A DNA stretch of 64,000 nt from Pseudolabrys sp963742345 (GCA_963742345.1 CAVULO010000007.1:167448-231447), one strand, 5' to 3'; positions 19,687 to 29,116 are shown, numbered from the stretch's first letter. Program-made: numbers and translations. Notes: a model not told the origin generated them from the sequence alone.

Positions 19687-19990
19687 GACGTCTCCTTCCG
19701 CCCGACATGTTTCGGAGCGAGGGTAACGGACACCCCGTTGGGGTCCGATCACAAGGTGATGTGGAGGGCCGGCCGCTTTGAGCTGGCGTTTCGGTCGCAG
19801 ATGTTATCCGCCCTTATCGGGCTAAAGTCGATGGTCAATGCGGTCACGGATCAAGCATCAAATCCGCGAATGCGTAAGCGTCACTGACATGAAAATCGAA
19901 ATAAAAACTTCGTGCATATTACAGTTTCGATTGGTCGCGCATATGTCGAGACTTCACCCTGACGATCCGAGCAATGGGAAGTAACGGCCA
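19687..19990. other. Intergenic region with no supported gene
   Basis: About 300 bp between the membrane-anchored protein and the 54-aa gene. It probably carries both divergent promoters. Short inverted bases around 19728-19745 (ACCCC/GGGGT) are too small to call. Confidence 0.3.
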
Positions 19991-20155
19991 ATGACGGAGT
20001 CTAATCCGCATTACATCAATGAATGTCAATCCGACTTCCGCGCGGTCAAGGAAGGCTGGTACGCGATGGACGCACACGGCAACCTCCTATTTGGTCCATT
20101 TTCCGATCGGGAGAATTGCCTGACGAGAATCAATGAACTGGTCAGCGCCCATTGA
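19991..20155 (+). CDS. Small hypothetical protein, 54 aa
   Basis: A short frame begins MTESNPHYINECQSDFRAVK, continues EGWYAMDAHGNLLFGPFSDR and ends NCLTRINELVSAH. GGGAAG lies 10 bases before the ATG. The core WYAMDAHGNLLFGPFSDRENC looks like a small one-domain fold in which a Trp-Tyr strand is followed by GPF and a helix. I recall similar short proteins in Bradyrhizobium genomes, without a known function. It is too short for most gene callers' length cut-offs. Confidence 0.6.
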   Translation: MTESNPHYINECQSDFRAVKEGWYAMDAHGNLLFGPFSDRENCLTRINELVSAH

Positions 20156-20188
20156 GTCGCGGCCAAACGCACCGAACCCAGAGTCCAC

Positions 20189-20389
20189 ATGACCAACCGC
20201 CGCAAACGCCCGCACGATCCAAGCAAAAGGTCCATCGCAAGGTGGGAAAATGAGGGTGGCGCGACCAAAAATCGTCGCGGCAAGGGCCCGCTTCTGCCGA
20301 TAGCTGACAGTGGTTTAAAAAACCGAAGAGCGGTGCGGCCAAAAAAAGAAGCCCGAGGGACGCTCGGGCTTCGAAAATGCATAAACTGA
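20189..20389 (+). CDS. Doubtful small ORF with SIARWENEGGA motif
   Basis: An open frame beginning MTNRRKRPHDPSKRSIARW shares the motif IARWENEGGA with the N-terminal part of the product at 22441-22968 (IARWDDEGGA). No clear ribosome-binding site precedes it, and its 3' third runs through the phasin terminator hairpin. If real, the coding part is probably only the first 30-40 residues. Confidence 0.2.
   Translation: MTNRRKRPHDPSKRSIARWENEGGATKNRRGKGPLLPIADSGLKNRRAVRPKKEARGTLGLRKCIN
20341..20371 (-). terminator. Rho-independent terminator of the phasin gene
   Basis: On the minus strand AAGCCCGAG, loop CGTCC and CTCGGGCTT form a perfect 9-bp stem followed by C and seven T. It starts about 30 bp after the phasin stop codon. 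Confidence 0.9.
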
Positions 20390-20401
20390 GTTGGAACAAG
20401 C

Positions 20402-20842
20402 TTACGAGAGCTGGCTAAATGCCTTAGCGGCACCCGCCTTGAGAGGCTCTGTGGTCGCAAGCGTAGTTTTTTGAGCCAGCATTGCGAGTTCCTTGGCTTG
20501 CTCGGTCAGCGTTTCGAACTGCTTGCGTGAATGAGTGGTCGACAGTTCAAAAAACTCTGAAGGCGATTTCACGCTCGTCAGTTTCTTAGCAAATTCAAAA
20601 GCTGTTTCGGTATTGGTGCGAGCGAATTCGATAGCTTTAGTGCAATACTCTTGCGCACCCTTAACGGACGTTGAATAGCTGTCGTTCATCATCGCACTGG
20701 CCTGAGCTGCAGCAGCACTCGTTTTCTCGAAAGCTACTTTGGCCTGGGCGGAACCGTTTTCGACCGTCTCGCGAAATGCTTGCGTGGCGTCCTTCCCGGA
20801 ACCGGGCTTTGCTGTTGTTGTCTTGGTCTGTGAATCCATCAT
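20402..20842 (-). CDS. Phasin-family protein
   Basis: 146-aa helical protein that coats polyhydroxyalkanoate granules in relatives. The pattern AFRETVENGSAQAKVAFEKTSAAAAQASAMMNDSYSTSVKGAQEYCTKAIEFARTNTETAFEFAKKL and SPSEFFELSTTHSRKQFETLTEQAKELAMLAQK is the phasin_2 domain. It is amphipathic throughout, without signal peptide or membrane span. A ribosome-binding site AAAGGATAA precedes the first of two Met codons. The transcript ends at the strong hairpin downstream. No PHA synthase lies in the window, so this is a stand-alone, probably stress-induced phasin. Confidence 0.92.
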   Translation of the reverse strand: MMDSQTKTTTAKPGSGKDATQAFRETVENGSAQAKVAFEKTSAAAAQASAMMNDSYSTSVKGAQEYCTKAIEFARTNTETAFEFAKKLTSVKSPSEFFELSTTHSRKQFETLTEQAKELAMLAQKTTLATTEPLKAGAAKAFSQLS

Positions 20843-21078
20843 GATACTTATCCTTTAGGGCGTTCCGTTGCGGATTTCCGGAAGCGACACCCTGGGCGCT
20901 GGTCGGATCATCTTATTTGATTGTTAGATCGCGGGCAGCGCCGAGGAACTTTTCCTAACGCCAATACGACCTTCTATATCCGCACCTAGTCATCGCAATG
21001 GTAAAGTGCAATGCAATTTACCGCGCGGTTACAATTCGTGATCGAAGCAATGACAGTACGCGTTGTTCCAGCGCGCGT

Positions 21079-22200
21079 TCATTGAACTTTTTCCGAGATC
21101 CCTTCGGCCGGAACCAAAACCTTCTTCGTCGCCTGAGGTGGTTTAGCCTTGAACGTCGCGTGTGTCATGGACACTGCGGTGCCGTGACTATCGCTTATGA
21201 TATTCACGTTGGCATCAAGCTGCCTCGCCAATGCCTGGATAAGGCTGGTGCCGAGCCCGGGCTTGCTTTGGCTCGCCTTTACGTCCGGCTTGCCGATGCC
21301 GTTATCGGAAATTGTCAGCTTCCAATCGGCCTCCGCGACTTTGTACGATACCACGATCGCCGCATCCGGCTTCGAATTTGGGAATGCATGCTTTAGTGCG
21401 TTCATGACCAGTTCGGTAACAATCAGCCCTATGCTGACGGCCTCGCGCGACGCGGCGGTGCCGGCATCGGCCTCGACCTTCAGTGATATCGGCCGGCTGT
21501 CGCCGATCATCGATTGCGCCAATGTTTCGCAGAGCTTCGAAAGATAGCTGGCGATTTCAATCCGCTCGCTTCGACCTGAGAGATGCAGGTGTTGCTGAAC
21601 GGCGCTCACTGACAGAACACGCTGATGCGCGTCCTCCAGTTGCAGTCGCGCCTCTTCCGATTGGACAGTGCGCGCCTTGATGAGAAGAATACTGGCGATA
21701 ATTTGCAGACTATTGGCCACACGGTGCTGCATTTCCTCCAGCAACATGTCCTTTTCCCGCAGAAGCTCCACCACCTGCCGCTCGATGGCGCGCCGGTCGG
21801 TAATGTCCTCGAATGCCAAAAGCACGGTGGTGTGGGGTCCGTTCTCGTAGAAAACCTCGCGCACATTCAGGAGCATGGTGCGCCGCCCGATCACCGGAAA
21901 CTCTCGATCGACTTCGTATCCCTCAATAGCCGTCCTGTTCTTCGTGATCGTCTCCAAAAGGTGGCGAAGCTCGGGGATGTTCCATTGACCACCGTCAATC
22001 TCGTAAATCAGATGCCCGTGGACATTGTCACTCACGAGCCCAAAGGTTTGAAGGAAGGAGCGGCTGGCAGCAATGACGCGCAAATTCTGATCGAGAACCA
22101 CGAGTGGATCGCGCACGGTATCGACGATAGCCTGCGCAAGCGTAAGTCCGTCCCGGATATCAACGAAAGGCGTGGTCTTCGACAGAAGCGAAGTAAGCAT
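21079..22200 (-). CDS. PAS-domain sensor histidine kinase (HisKA_2/HWE type)
   Basis: Cytoplasmic sensor kinase of 373 aa. A PAS domain spans roughly residues 18-140 (AIVDTVRDPLVVLDQNLRVIAAS to AFEDITDRRAIERQ). The dimerisation segment EKDMLLEEMQHRVANSLQIIASIL carries the phospho-acceptor His159. The ATPase domain has VTELVMNALKHAF (N box) and LTISDNGIG plus GLGTSLIQALARQL (G boxes). This is the HWE/HisKA_2 class that feeds PhyR-type general stress signalling in alphaproteobacteria. Neither phyR nor ecfG is in the window. There is no transmembrane helix, so it senses a cytoplasmic cue. Confidence 0.9.
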   Translation of the reverse strand: MLTSLLSKTTPFVDIRDGLTLAQAIVDTVRDPLVVLDQNLRVIAASRSFLQTFGLVSDNVHGHLIYEIDGGQWNIPELRHLLETITKNRTAIEGYEVDREFPVIGRRTMLLNVREVFYENGPHTTVLLAFEDITDRRAIERQVVELLREKDMLLEEMQHRVANSLQIIASILLIKARTVQSEEARLQLEDAHQRVLSVSAVQQHLHLSGRSERIEIASYLSKLCETLAQSMIGDSRPISLKVEADAGTAASREAVSIGLIVTELVMNALKHAFPNSKPDAAIVVSYKVAEADWKLTISDNGIGKPDVKASQSKPGLGTSLIQALARQLDANVNIISDSHGTAVSMTHATFKAKPPQATKKVLVPAEGISEKVQ

Positions 22201-22440
22201 GTCAACCTTTCGCCCCGCTTTCGAGCAAGGGCAAGGCAGCGCTAATTTTCATAAAGGTGGCGCGAACGCCGGGGGACGCTTTCAATTGAGCGTCGAATGG
22301 CAGTCATGATGCGCCTTTATACGAGAATAGTCGAGCGTCTTGGTCGCGACGATAAGAGACCTCGCTATTTGCCCTCACCATCGCCACATATGTAGTTCCT
22401 GGCCGGTGTAAACCCCGGGACCTCGAAGAAAAGGCTCTTA

Positions 22441-22968
22441 ATGTTCATTCCACCCGATAGCGCGGGAAAGCACACGAGTATTGGGGCCAAGGCCGAATTG
22501 AACGCCGCGGCTATCGCGCGATGGGATGACGAAGGCGGCGCTTCCAGGGGCCTCGCGCCACAGGACAAGCACCCAAATCCCGCGCCGACGGTCGACAGCG
22601 CGCGGGAGGTATTCCCAGCACTGCTCACCGGGCTTGCCGTTGATGAAGGGCCTCACTCCATGGACGGGATGTTGCTTCATGCCCGGCATGAATCCGAGAA
22701 TGTTAGGGCATTCATCAGCAGGCGGGTGATGGATATCTGGGTCGAGCCTATAGAGCCTTTAGGACGACGAAAGAGTCTTCACCGCGTACAATACAATGCT
22801 CTCGGCATGCAAAATCTCGCCGCGATTGAGCGAATTGTTACCGCCAAATACGCGCGCGGTGCCGATTTCAACCGCCAGCACCCGTTCGTGGATATCCTGT
22901 ACGCAGACATCATCGAAAGCGGCGAGACGCTGGACGTCGGTCAGCTGCTACGCGAACCGTCACCCTGA
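22441..22968 (+). CDS. Hypothetical protein with DUF1488-like C-terminal part
   Basis: An intact 175-aa frame. Residues 20-35 carry the motif AAIARWDDEGGAS also seen in the small ORF at 20189. From about residue 75 (MDGMLLHARHESENVRAFISRRVMDIW) the product resembles DUF1488-type small proteins, continuing AIERIVTAKYARGADFN and ending DIIESGETLDVGQLL. The real start may be the Met near 22660-22672, leaving the N-terminal part as a second small gene or a non-coding relict. Function unknown. It precedes the glycosyltransferase by about 50 bp on the same strand. Confidence 0.55.
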   Translation: MFIPPDSAGKHTSIGAKAELNAAAIARWDDEGGASRGLAPQDKHPNPAPTVDSAREVFPALLTGLAVDEGPHSMDGMLLHARHESENVRAFISRRVMDIWVEPIEPLGRRKSLHRVQYNALGMQNLAAIERIVTAKYARGADFNRQHPFVDILYADIIESGETLDVGQLLREPSP

Positions 22969-23016
22969 TCAAATTCGTGGAACTTTGGCTCGCGAAAATC
23001 TTTATCGTCCGGCATT

Positions 23017-24138
23017 ATGGAAGGTCTGAAGTTGAAAATTGCCCAGATTGCGCCCTTGATCGAAAGCGTCCCTCCGCGCCTTTACGGTGGTACTGAGCGG
23101 ATCGTCTCCTACTTGACTGAAGAGCTGGTGGGCCTCGGTCATGACGTGACCTTGTTCGCAAGCGGCGATTCGATCACCTCGGCCAATCTCGTTCCCTGCG
23201 TACCCAAAGCGCTCCGGCTCGACACCAGCGTCCGCGATACAATTCCCTACTACATGTTGATGCTTGATCGCGTCCGTCAACAGGTCGACGACTTCGACGT
23301 CCTGCACTTCCATATCGATCAATTCCATTTCCCGCTTTTTCGGCCGATCGCAGGCCGCACCGTGACTACGCTGCACGGCCGTCAGGATCTGCCCGATCTG
23401 CTGCCGCTCTATCTGGGTTTCGATGACATGCCGCTGGTTTCGATCTCGAACGCGCAGCGCCGTCCGGTGCCGGAGGCGAACTTCGCGGGCACGGTCCACC
23501 ACGGAATCCCGGCCCGCCTGCATCACGGCACCGCCGAAGCACGCGGCGACTACCTCGCCTTTCTCGGCCGCATCTCGCCGGAGAAACGCCCCGACCGCGC
23601 CATCACCATGGCCCGTGCGTTAGGCATCCCGCTCAAGATCGCCGCCAAGGTTGACCGCGCCGACGCGGCCTACTTCAAGACCGAGATCGAGCCAATGCTC
23701 GACGGCGGTGGTGTCGAATTCATCGGCGAGATCAACGACCATCAAAAGACGCAATTCCTGGGCGACGCACAGGCATTGCTGTTTCCAGTCGATTGGCCGG
23801 AGCCGTTCGGGCTCTCCATGATCGAAGCGATGGCCTGCGGCACGCCGGTTCTGGCTTTTCGCTGCGGCTCGGTTCCGGAAATCATCGAGGACGGCATCAC
23901 AGGCGCTATTGTCGAAACGATGGAAGAGGCGATCGCGGCCCTGCCGCGCGTGATTGCGCTCGATCGAAAAAAGGTGCGTCAACGCTTCGAACAACGCTTT
24001 TCCGCCACACGAATGGCGAAAGATTATGTTGGTATATATCGGTCGCTGTTGGCGACATCTGCCGAGCGTGAGCAGCAAGATTTTACGCTTTCGCCAAACG
24101 GCAAGGATCTGAAAATTTTGAGGCCTCTCGTTGCTTAG
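23017..24138 (+). CDS. Glycosyltransferase family 4 protein
   Basis: GT-B fold retaining glycosyltransferase of 373 aa, cytoplasmic. The N-terminal domain starts MEGLKLKIAQIAPLIESVPPRLYGGTERIVSYLTEEL with the Gly-rich acceptor loop. The C-terminal domain has FLGRISPEKRPDRAITMA and the EX7E element PEPFGLSMIEAMACGTPVLAFRCGSVPEI that binds the sugar nucleotide. The next gene, a debranching enzyme, begins inside this stop codon, so the two are translationally coupled. This suggests a role in alpha-glucan or glucosyl compound metabolism under stress. Donor and acceptor cannot be read from sequence. Confidence 0.92.
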   Translation: MEGLKLKIAQIAPLIESVPPRLYGGTERIVSYLTEELVGLGHDVTLFASGDSITSANLVPCVPKALRLDTSVRDTIPYYMLMLDRVRQQVDDFDVLHFHIDQFHFPLFRPIAGRTVTTLHGRQDLPDLLPLYLGFDDMPLVSISNAQRRPVPEANFAGTVHHGIPARLHHGTAEARGDYLAFLGRISPEKRPDRAITMARALGIPLKIAAKVDRADAAYFKTEIEPMLDGGGVEFIGEINDHQKTQFLGDAQALLFPVDWPEPFGLSMIEAMACGTPVLAFRCGSVPEIIEDGITGAIVETMEEAIAALPRVIALDRKKVRQRFEQRFSATRMAKDYVGIYRSLLATSAEREQQDFTLSPNGKDLKILRPLVA

Positions 24139-26317
24139 CCATGGCTCGACCGCAAGACCGGTCGAGGAGGTTCCCGAAACACCGTTCTACATTCCGGGTA
24201 CAGGATCCTCCACTCGGCCGCGCCGCACGCTCAAGCAAGGCGATTGCTTCGCCGTGTTCGACAGCCATGCGGACATTGGGGCTGCGCCGGGTGGACCCGA
24301 CGGCATTTTCTTTTGCGATACACGCTATCTCTCTCACCTGGAGATGCTGCTGAGCGGCAGACAGCCTCTGCTGCTGGGTTCTGTCGTGCGCGACGACAAC
24401 TCCTTCCTCACGGTCGACCTGACCAATCCCGACATCTATCTCAATCAGAAGCTTGTGCAGCCGAAGGATATGCTGCACATCGTGCGCACGATTTTCATTC
24501 TGAACGGCACAGTCTACCAGCGCCTGCGCTTACAGAACCACGGCGACCATCCCTTCGACGTCCGGCTTTCATTCGCCTTCGCCAGCGACTTCGCCGACCT
24601 GTTCGAGGTGCGCGGACTGCACCGCAAGCATCGCGGTACCGCAATCGCGGAGGTCGGCAAAGCCGAGGTTGCACTCAACTACCATGGCCTCGACGGCAGT
24701 CGGCGGCGCACCGTCATTCTGTTCGATCCGGTGCCGGACCGGCTGTCTGACAACCTCGCGGGCTACGCGTTCGAGCTGCAACCCAACGAAACCCGGTCGA
24801 TATACGTGACGGTAAATTGCGATCGCGGCGCCGAGACACGCAGCGCGGTTCCGTTTCGAAAGGGACTCCGTGCGGCATTTCAAAAACGTCTGGCCGCGAG
24901 TCGCGGCATGGCCACGATCACCAGCTCGAATCATATTTTTAACGAGATGATGTGCCGCTCGATGGCCGATCTCGCGATGCTCACGACCGACACGCCGCAA
25001 GGCCCGTACCCTTATGCCGGCATTCCCTGGTATTCCACCACGTTCGGCCGCGATGGCATCATTACCGCCCTGCAAATGTTGTGGTGCGATTCCCGAATCG
25101 CCAAAGGCGTCCTGCGGCGGCTCGCCGCCTTTCAGGCCACCACATTCGACCCGCATGTCGATGCCGAGCCCGGAAAGGTCCCGCACGAGATGCGCGGCGG
25201 CGAAATGGCGGCGCTGGGCGAGATCCCGTTCGGCCTCTACTACGGCAGCGTGGATGCGACACCATTGTTTGTGATGCTGGCCGGACTCTACGCCGAGCAT
25301 ACCGGCGACACCGAGACATTGCGCGAACTATGGCCCAATGTTGAAGCGGCGCTGGCCTGGATCGACGGTCTTGGCGATCCCGACCGCGACGGCTTCGTCG
25401 AGTATTACCGGGCCAACGAAACAGGCCTGACCAATCAGGGCTGGAAGGACTCGCACGACGCAATCTTTCATGCCGATGGCACGCTCGCGCAAGGCCCGAT
25501 CGCACTTTGCGAAGTGCAGGGCTACGTCTATGCGGCGAAACGTCTGGCCGCGCGTGGCGCGTACCGGCTCGGCAAGCACGCGCTCGGCGACGCGCTCGAG
25601 GCCCAGGCCAGGACACTGGCCGAACGATTTGAAGCCGCCTTTTGGTGCGAGGACATTGGCACCTATGCGCTCGCTTTGGATGGACAGAAGCAACCGTGTC
25701 GGGTGCGGACCTCAAACGCCGGACAGGTGCTATTCAGCGGGATCGCCGCGCCGCAGCACGCGGAAGCGGTGATGCGCGACCTGATGCGGCCGTCATTTTT
25801 TTCGGGATGGGGAATCCGTACGGTGGCCCGCGAGGAGCGCCGTTACAACCCGATGTCATATCACAATGGCTCGGTCTGGCCGCACGACAATTCACTGATC
25901 GCGGCGGGCTTCGCACGCTACGGACACAAGAGCGCGGTGGATCGCGTGTTCAAGGGCCTGTTCGACGCGGCAAGCTATATGGACTTGCGGCGACTGCCCG
26001 AACTCTATTGCGGCTTTCAGCGCGGACGCGAACGCGGCCCGACACTCTATCCCGTCGCCTGTTCGCCTCAGGCGTGGGCCGCAGGAACCCCGCTCATGCT
26101 TCTGCAATCTTCTCTCGGTCTCGAATTCAACCCGGACCGCCATGAAATCCTGTTGCACAAGCCCCAACTACCCTCATTCCTCGATGAGGTGACCTTGCGT
26201 AACTTGCGTCTTGGTCAATCGGCCGTGGACTTAAGGCTACGCCGGCACGGCAACGACGTGTCGCTCGAGGTGGTGCGCAACGAAGGGCAGATCAAGGTGG
26301 CCGCGGTTTATTCGTGA
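24131..26317 (+). CDS. Amylo-alpha-1,6-glucosidase (glycogen-debranching type)
   Basis: 728-aa cytosolic glycoside hydrolase. The N-terminal domain (LKQGDCFAVFDSHADIG to FELQPNETRSIYVTV) is of the GDE_N_bis type. An (alpha/alpha)6-barrel follows, with YAGIPWYSTTFGRDGIITALQML, GKVPHEMRGGEMAALGEIPFGLYYGSVDATPLFVMLAG and the catalytic region MSYHNGSVWPHDNSLIAAGFARYG. The TTG at 24131 overlaps the stop of the glycosyltransferase by 8 bases, which implies coupling; starts further in are possible. It may trim alpha-glucans or sucrose/trehalose-type oligosaccharides. The pair is common in rhizobial stress loci (family knowledge, recalled). Confidence 0.92.
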   Translation: MLSHGSTARPVEEVPETPFYIPGTGSSTRPRRTLKQGDCFAVFDSHADIGAAPGGPDGIFFCDTRYLSHLEMLLSGRQPLLLGSVVRDDNSFLTVDLTNPDIYLNQKLVQPKDMLHIVRTIFILNGTVYQRLRLQNHGDHPFDVRLSFAFASDFADLFEVRGLHRKHRGTAIAEVGKAEVALNYHGLDGSRRRTVILFDPVPDRLSDNLAGYAFELQPNETRSIYVTVNCDRGAETRSAVPFRKGLRAAFQKRLAASRGMATITSSNHIFNEMMCRSMADLAMLTTDTPQGPYPYAGIPWYSTTFGRDGIITALQMLWCDSRIAKGVLRRLAAFQATTFDPHVDAEPGKVPHEMRGGEMAALGEIPFGLYYGSVDATPLFVMLAGLYAEHTGDTETLRELWPNVEAALAWIDGLGDPDRDGFVEYYRANETGLTNQGWKDSHDAIFHADGTLAQGPIALCEVQGYVYAAKRLAARGAYRLGKHALGDALEAQARTLAERFEAAFWCEDIGTYALALDGQKQPCRVRTSNAGQVLFSGIAAPQHAEAVMRDLMRPSFFSGWGIRTVAREERRYNPMSYHNGSVWPHDNSLIAAGFARYGHKSAVDRVFKGLFDAASYMDLRRLPELYCGFQRGRERGPTLYPVACSPQAWAAGTPLMLLQSSLGLEFNPDRHEILLHKPQLPSFLDEVTLRNLRLGQSAVDLRLRRHGNDVSLEVVRNEGQIKVAAVYS

Positions 26318-26385
26318 CAGTCACGAAATAAGCTGAGCACAATAGAAAGACCTGGCTTACAAGACAGTAATCGACACTTAACCCG

Positions 26386-27216
26386 ATGCATGTTTTCGAC
26401 GAACCGAAGATCGACTGCCACGTCCATGTAATTGACCCAGCTCATTTTCCGTACGGCAAAGACGCTGCCTACAAGCCCGCCGCACAGGAGATCGGCACAC
26501 CCTCGCAATTGCGCCAGGTGATGAAGTGCTTTGGTGTGAAGCATGCGCTGTTGGTACAGCCAAATTCCGGATACGGCAGCGATAATTCCTGCATGCTCGA
26601 CGCGATCGCGAAAGACAAAGGCCGCTTCAAGGGTATTGCAATCGTCGATCTTGACGCCGGTATTGCGACGCTAAGGGAATTGCAGGCGCAAGGTATTGTT
26701 GGCGCCGCGATCAATCCGACATTCCATGGCAACGATTACTACAAGTACGCCGACGGCTTGTTGAAACGGCTTGCCGATCTCGATATGTTTTTCGATCTCC
26801 AGGTCGAAAACGATCAATTCCTGATGTACGAGCCATGGATCGAAAGAATTCCGGTGAGGGTTCTGATCGACCATGCCGGGCGGCCCACACCGACAGCGGG
26901 TCTCAGCCAGCCAGCCTTTGCAGCAATGCTGCGATTAGCGAAAACCGGACGAGTGAACGTCAAGATTTCCGGCTACTTGAAATTTGCCAAGGTGCCTTAT
27001 CCGTTTGAGGACTGCTGGCCGTTTGTCCGTGCAATCGTCGACGCGTTCACGCTTGATCACTGTATGTGGGCTTCGGACTGGCCTTATCTGCGCGCGCCGG
27101 AGCGGCAGGACTACGGGCCGCTGGTACAATTGGCCGGGCAGCTGTTTCCGGACGCCGACGACCGACGCAAGCTTTTCTGGGATACGCCCAATCGCCTGTT
27201 TAAATTCGCGCCATAG
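26386..27216 (+). CDS. Amidohydrolase-family protein (PDC-lactonase-like TIM barrel)
   Basis: Cytosolic TIM-barrel hydrolase of 276 aa. It opens IDCHVHVIDPAHFPYG with the HxH metal or substrate motif. Later come VRVLIDHAGRPTPTAG (His on strand 6), VNVKISGYLKFAK, and MWASDWPYLRAPERQDYG with the conserved Asp near the C-terminus. The overall pattern matches amidohydrolase_2 proteins such as 2-pyrone-4,6-dicarboxylate lactonase, which hydrolyse lactones from aromatic acid breakdown. The TctC receptor follows in the same direction about 90 bp away, so it may act on the imported acid or a lactone of it (inference). Confidence 0.88.
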   Translation: MHVFDEPKIDCHVHVIDPAHFPYGKDAAYKPAAQEIGTPSQLRQVMKCFGVKHALLVQPNSGYGSDNSCMLDAIAKDKGRFKGIAIVDLDAGIATLRELQAQGIVGAAINPTFHGNDYYKYADGLLKRLADLDMFFDLQVENDQFLMYEPWIERIPVRVLIDHAGRPTPTAGLSQPAFAAMLRLAKTGRVNVKISGYLKFAKVPYPFEDCWPFVRAIVDAFTLDHCMWASDWPYLRAPERQDYGPLVQLAGQLFPDADDRRKLFWDTPNRLFKFAP

Positions 27217-27305
27217 TCAACGCTGCGCACAAGATTGGATCAAATGATAAAATAGGTACTCAACCCGCGCCTTTGCCGACGAATTTGCTGTGGGAGAAAA
27301 ATTCC

Positions 27306-28290
27306 ATGCTGATTACACGCCGCATGCTGATCGCGAATTTGGGATTTGCTTCCGCGCTGACGCTGCTTCCGCGCGAAGCCTTTGCAAAGTATCCCGACCG
27401 GACGATCCGGCTGATGGTGCCGTTCGCTGCCGGCGGTAACGCTGACATCGTAGGGCGCCTGGTCGGCGAGCGTATTTCAAGTGCTCTGGGCCAACCGGTC
27501 GTGGTCGACAACCGCGGCGGCGCTGGCGGCAGCATCGGTGCTGAGGCCGTGGCACGCTCGGCACCCGACGGATACACCCTGCTGGTAGGCTCGAACGGGC
27601 CGCTGACTGTCAATCCATTTGTGCAGGCCAAGCTCGGCTACGATCCGCTAAAGGATTTCGCGCCGGTAGCTCTGACCAGCTACGTACCGCACGTCATCAT
27701 CCTCAATAACAAAGTCGAGGCCAAAAACATCGCGGAGCTGATCGCATTGTCGAATAAGGCACAGCTCAGCATCGCCACCAGCGGTGTCGGCAGTGCCACC
27801 CACATGACGCTCGAGCGCTTCAAGGCCGCTTCCGGTGCCAACATCGTGCACATTCCCTATCGCAGCGGCGGCGCGCTGATGCCGGATCTGATCGGTGGGA
27901 GCATCCAGGCAGCGATGACGGAATTTTCCACCGCATTGCCGCTGCACAAAGGGGGCCAGGCACATATCGTCGCGATCGCGGCGAGGCAGCCGCTCCAGGC
28001 TCGCCGCTGAAATCCCGACCTTTATTGAGAGCGGCGTGAAGGGCTTCATAGCGCAAAGCTTTATTGGAATACTTGCGCCCACAGGTACGCCGGGTCCGAT
28101 CATCGCTGAGTTGCAAAAGGCAATCGCCGCAGGACTTGCCAGTGGCCCGACACCTGACAAACTGCGCGAGATGGGTTCGGAGATCGCCACCGACAGGCAG
28201 ATGACACCTGACGGCTTCGCCGAATTCATCCGCACCGACTATGAGAATATGCGCGAGGCCGCCAAACTTGCCGGAATCTCGCCGCAATGA
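27306..28290 (+). CDS. TctC/Bug-family carboxylate-binding receptor (one frame change)
   Basis: Periplasmic receptor with a Tat- or Sec-like leader (MLITRRMLIANLGFASALTLLP). Hallmarks are MVPFAAGGNADIVGRLVGERI, VVVDNRGGAGGSIGAEAVARSAPDGYTLLVGSNG and MPDLIGGSIQAAM. The frame shifts near 27995 and continues RLAAEIPTFIESGVKGF to the end AAKLAGISPQ at 28290. It is an orphan receptor with no TctAB genes nearby. Transcription meets the convergent GntR gene 9 bp downstream. Confidence 0.87.
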
Positions 28291-28298
28291 GCGGCGCG

Positions 28299-29048
28299 CT
28301 ACCGCAAGGCGCCTGTGCCAGACGCAGCAGTAGCCGCCTTGCGCCGCTTTACGGTTTGATGTCCAACCGAAGGCCGCAATCCGGCTGCCCCTTTAGAGAG
28401 GGTGTAGGTCACGCAATCCTGGATGTGTTTGACGAGCACTGCCTGCGCCGTCGCGGCGTTGCGGGTCAGCGCGCAGTCCAGAAGTTGCCGATGCTCGCCC
28501 GCTGCAATTTCGCCGCGAAACACCACTGCAATCATCTGATACCGCAAATATTTGTCGTACACGGCCGAATGCGCCTCCAGCAGCGCCTTCGAGCCGCACG
28601 CCGACAACAACGCGTGATGAAATTCCCAGTCGTAGCGTTTCCATGTTTCAGGCGCGGTGCGGTCGCCGGCCAGCATGCGTTTTTCCATAAGCGCAAGCTT
28701 GTGGTGCGCCGAAACGACCCGGCCCTCCCACTCCATATCTCCCGCGGCAAACGATTGTTGGAGCGCGTGGCACTCGAGTAGTTGCCGTAAATTGGCGAGT
28801 TCTTTCAGGTTCTCGGCGGAGACCGCGGCAACTTCAAAGCCGCGTGCACTTTCCGCCACGATCAAGCCTTCGGACGTCAACCGGTTTAGCAATTCGCGCA
28901 ACGTACTGATGCTGACGCCGTAAGCCTCTTTCAACCCGTCGAGCTTGAGTTTCTGCTCAGGCAAAAGACGGCCGAAAACAATGTCGCTCCTGATCCGGCG
29001 GTAGGCCTTTTCTCCCGCGGTCTCCGCATTCGCGATCCGACCGACCAT
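28299..29048 (-). CDS. GntR-family regulator with FCD domain
   Basis: N-terminal winged helix (AYRRIRSDIVFGRLLPEQKLKLDGLKEAYGVSISTLRELLNRLTSEGLIVAE) joined to an all-helical FCD ligand domain (LKELANLRQLLECHALQQSF to LLDCALTRNAATAQAVLVKHIQDCV) with His residues placed to bind metal and a carboxylate. I chose the Met at 29048 because GAGGG lies 7 bases upstream; the longer frame starts at 29087. It is divergent from the TRAP genes, which it probably represses until the transported acid is present. The operator candidate is at 29106-29116. Confidence 0.88.
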   Translation of the reverse strand: MVGRIANAETAGEKAYRRIRSDIVFGRLLPEQKLKLDGLKEAYGVSISTLRELLNRLTSEGLIVAESARGFEVAAVSAENLKELANLRQLLECHALQQSFAAGDMEWEGRVVSAHHKLALMEKRMLAGDRTAPETWKRYDWEFHHALLSACGSKALLEAHSAVYDKYLRYQMIAVVFRGEIAAGEHRQLLDCALTRNAATAQAVLVKHIQDCVTYTLSKGAAGLRPSVGHQTVKRRKAATAASGTGALR

Positions 29049-29105
29049 GGATACGCCCTCATCTGACGGCTTCGATTTCCAGCACAATATCCTATCAAAA
29101 GGCGA

Positions 29106-29116
29106 TCATCTGATGA
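29106..29116. promoter_or_regulatory. Candidate GntR operator
   Basis: TCATCTGATGA is a perfect 5-1-5 palindrome in the 160-bp divergent region between the GntR gene and dctP. Its size and position fit an FCD-type GntR site. Confidence 0.5.

Noticed and set aside
16600..23000. EcfG-type (GGAAC...GTT) promoters in the stress-gene region
   Set aside because: A few GGAAC words exist, but none had a matching -10 at the proper spacing ahead of a called gene.
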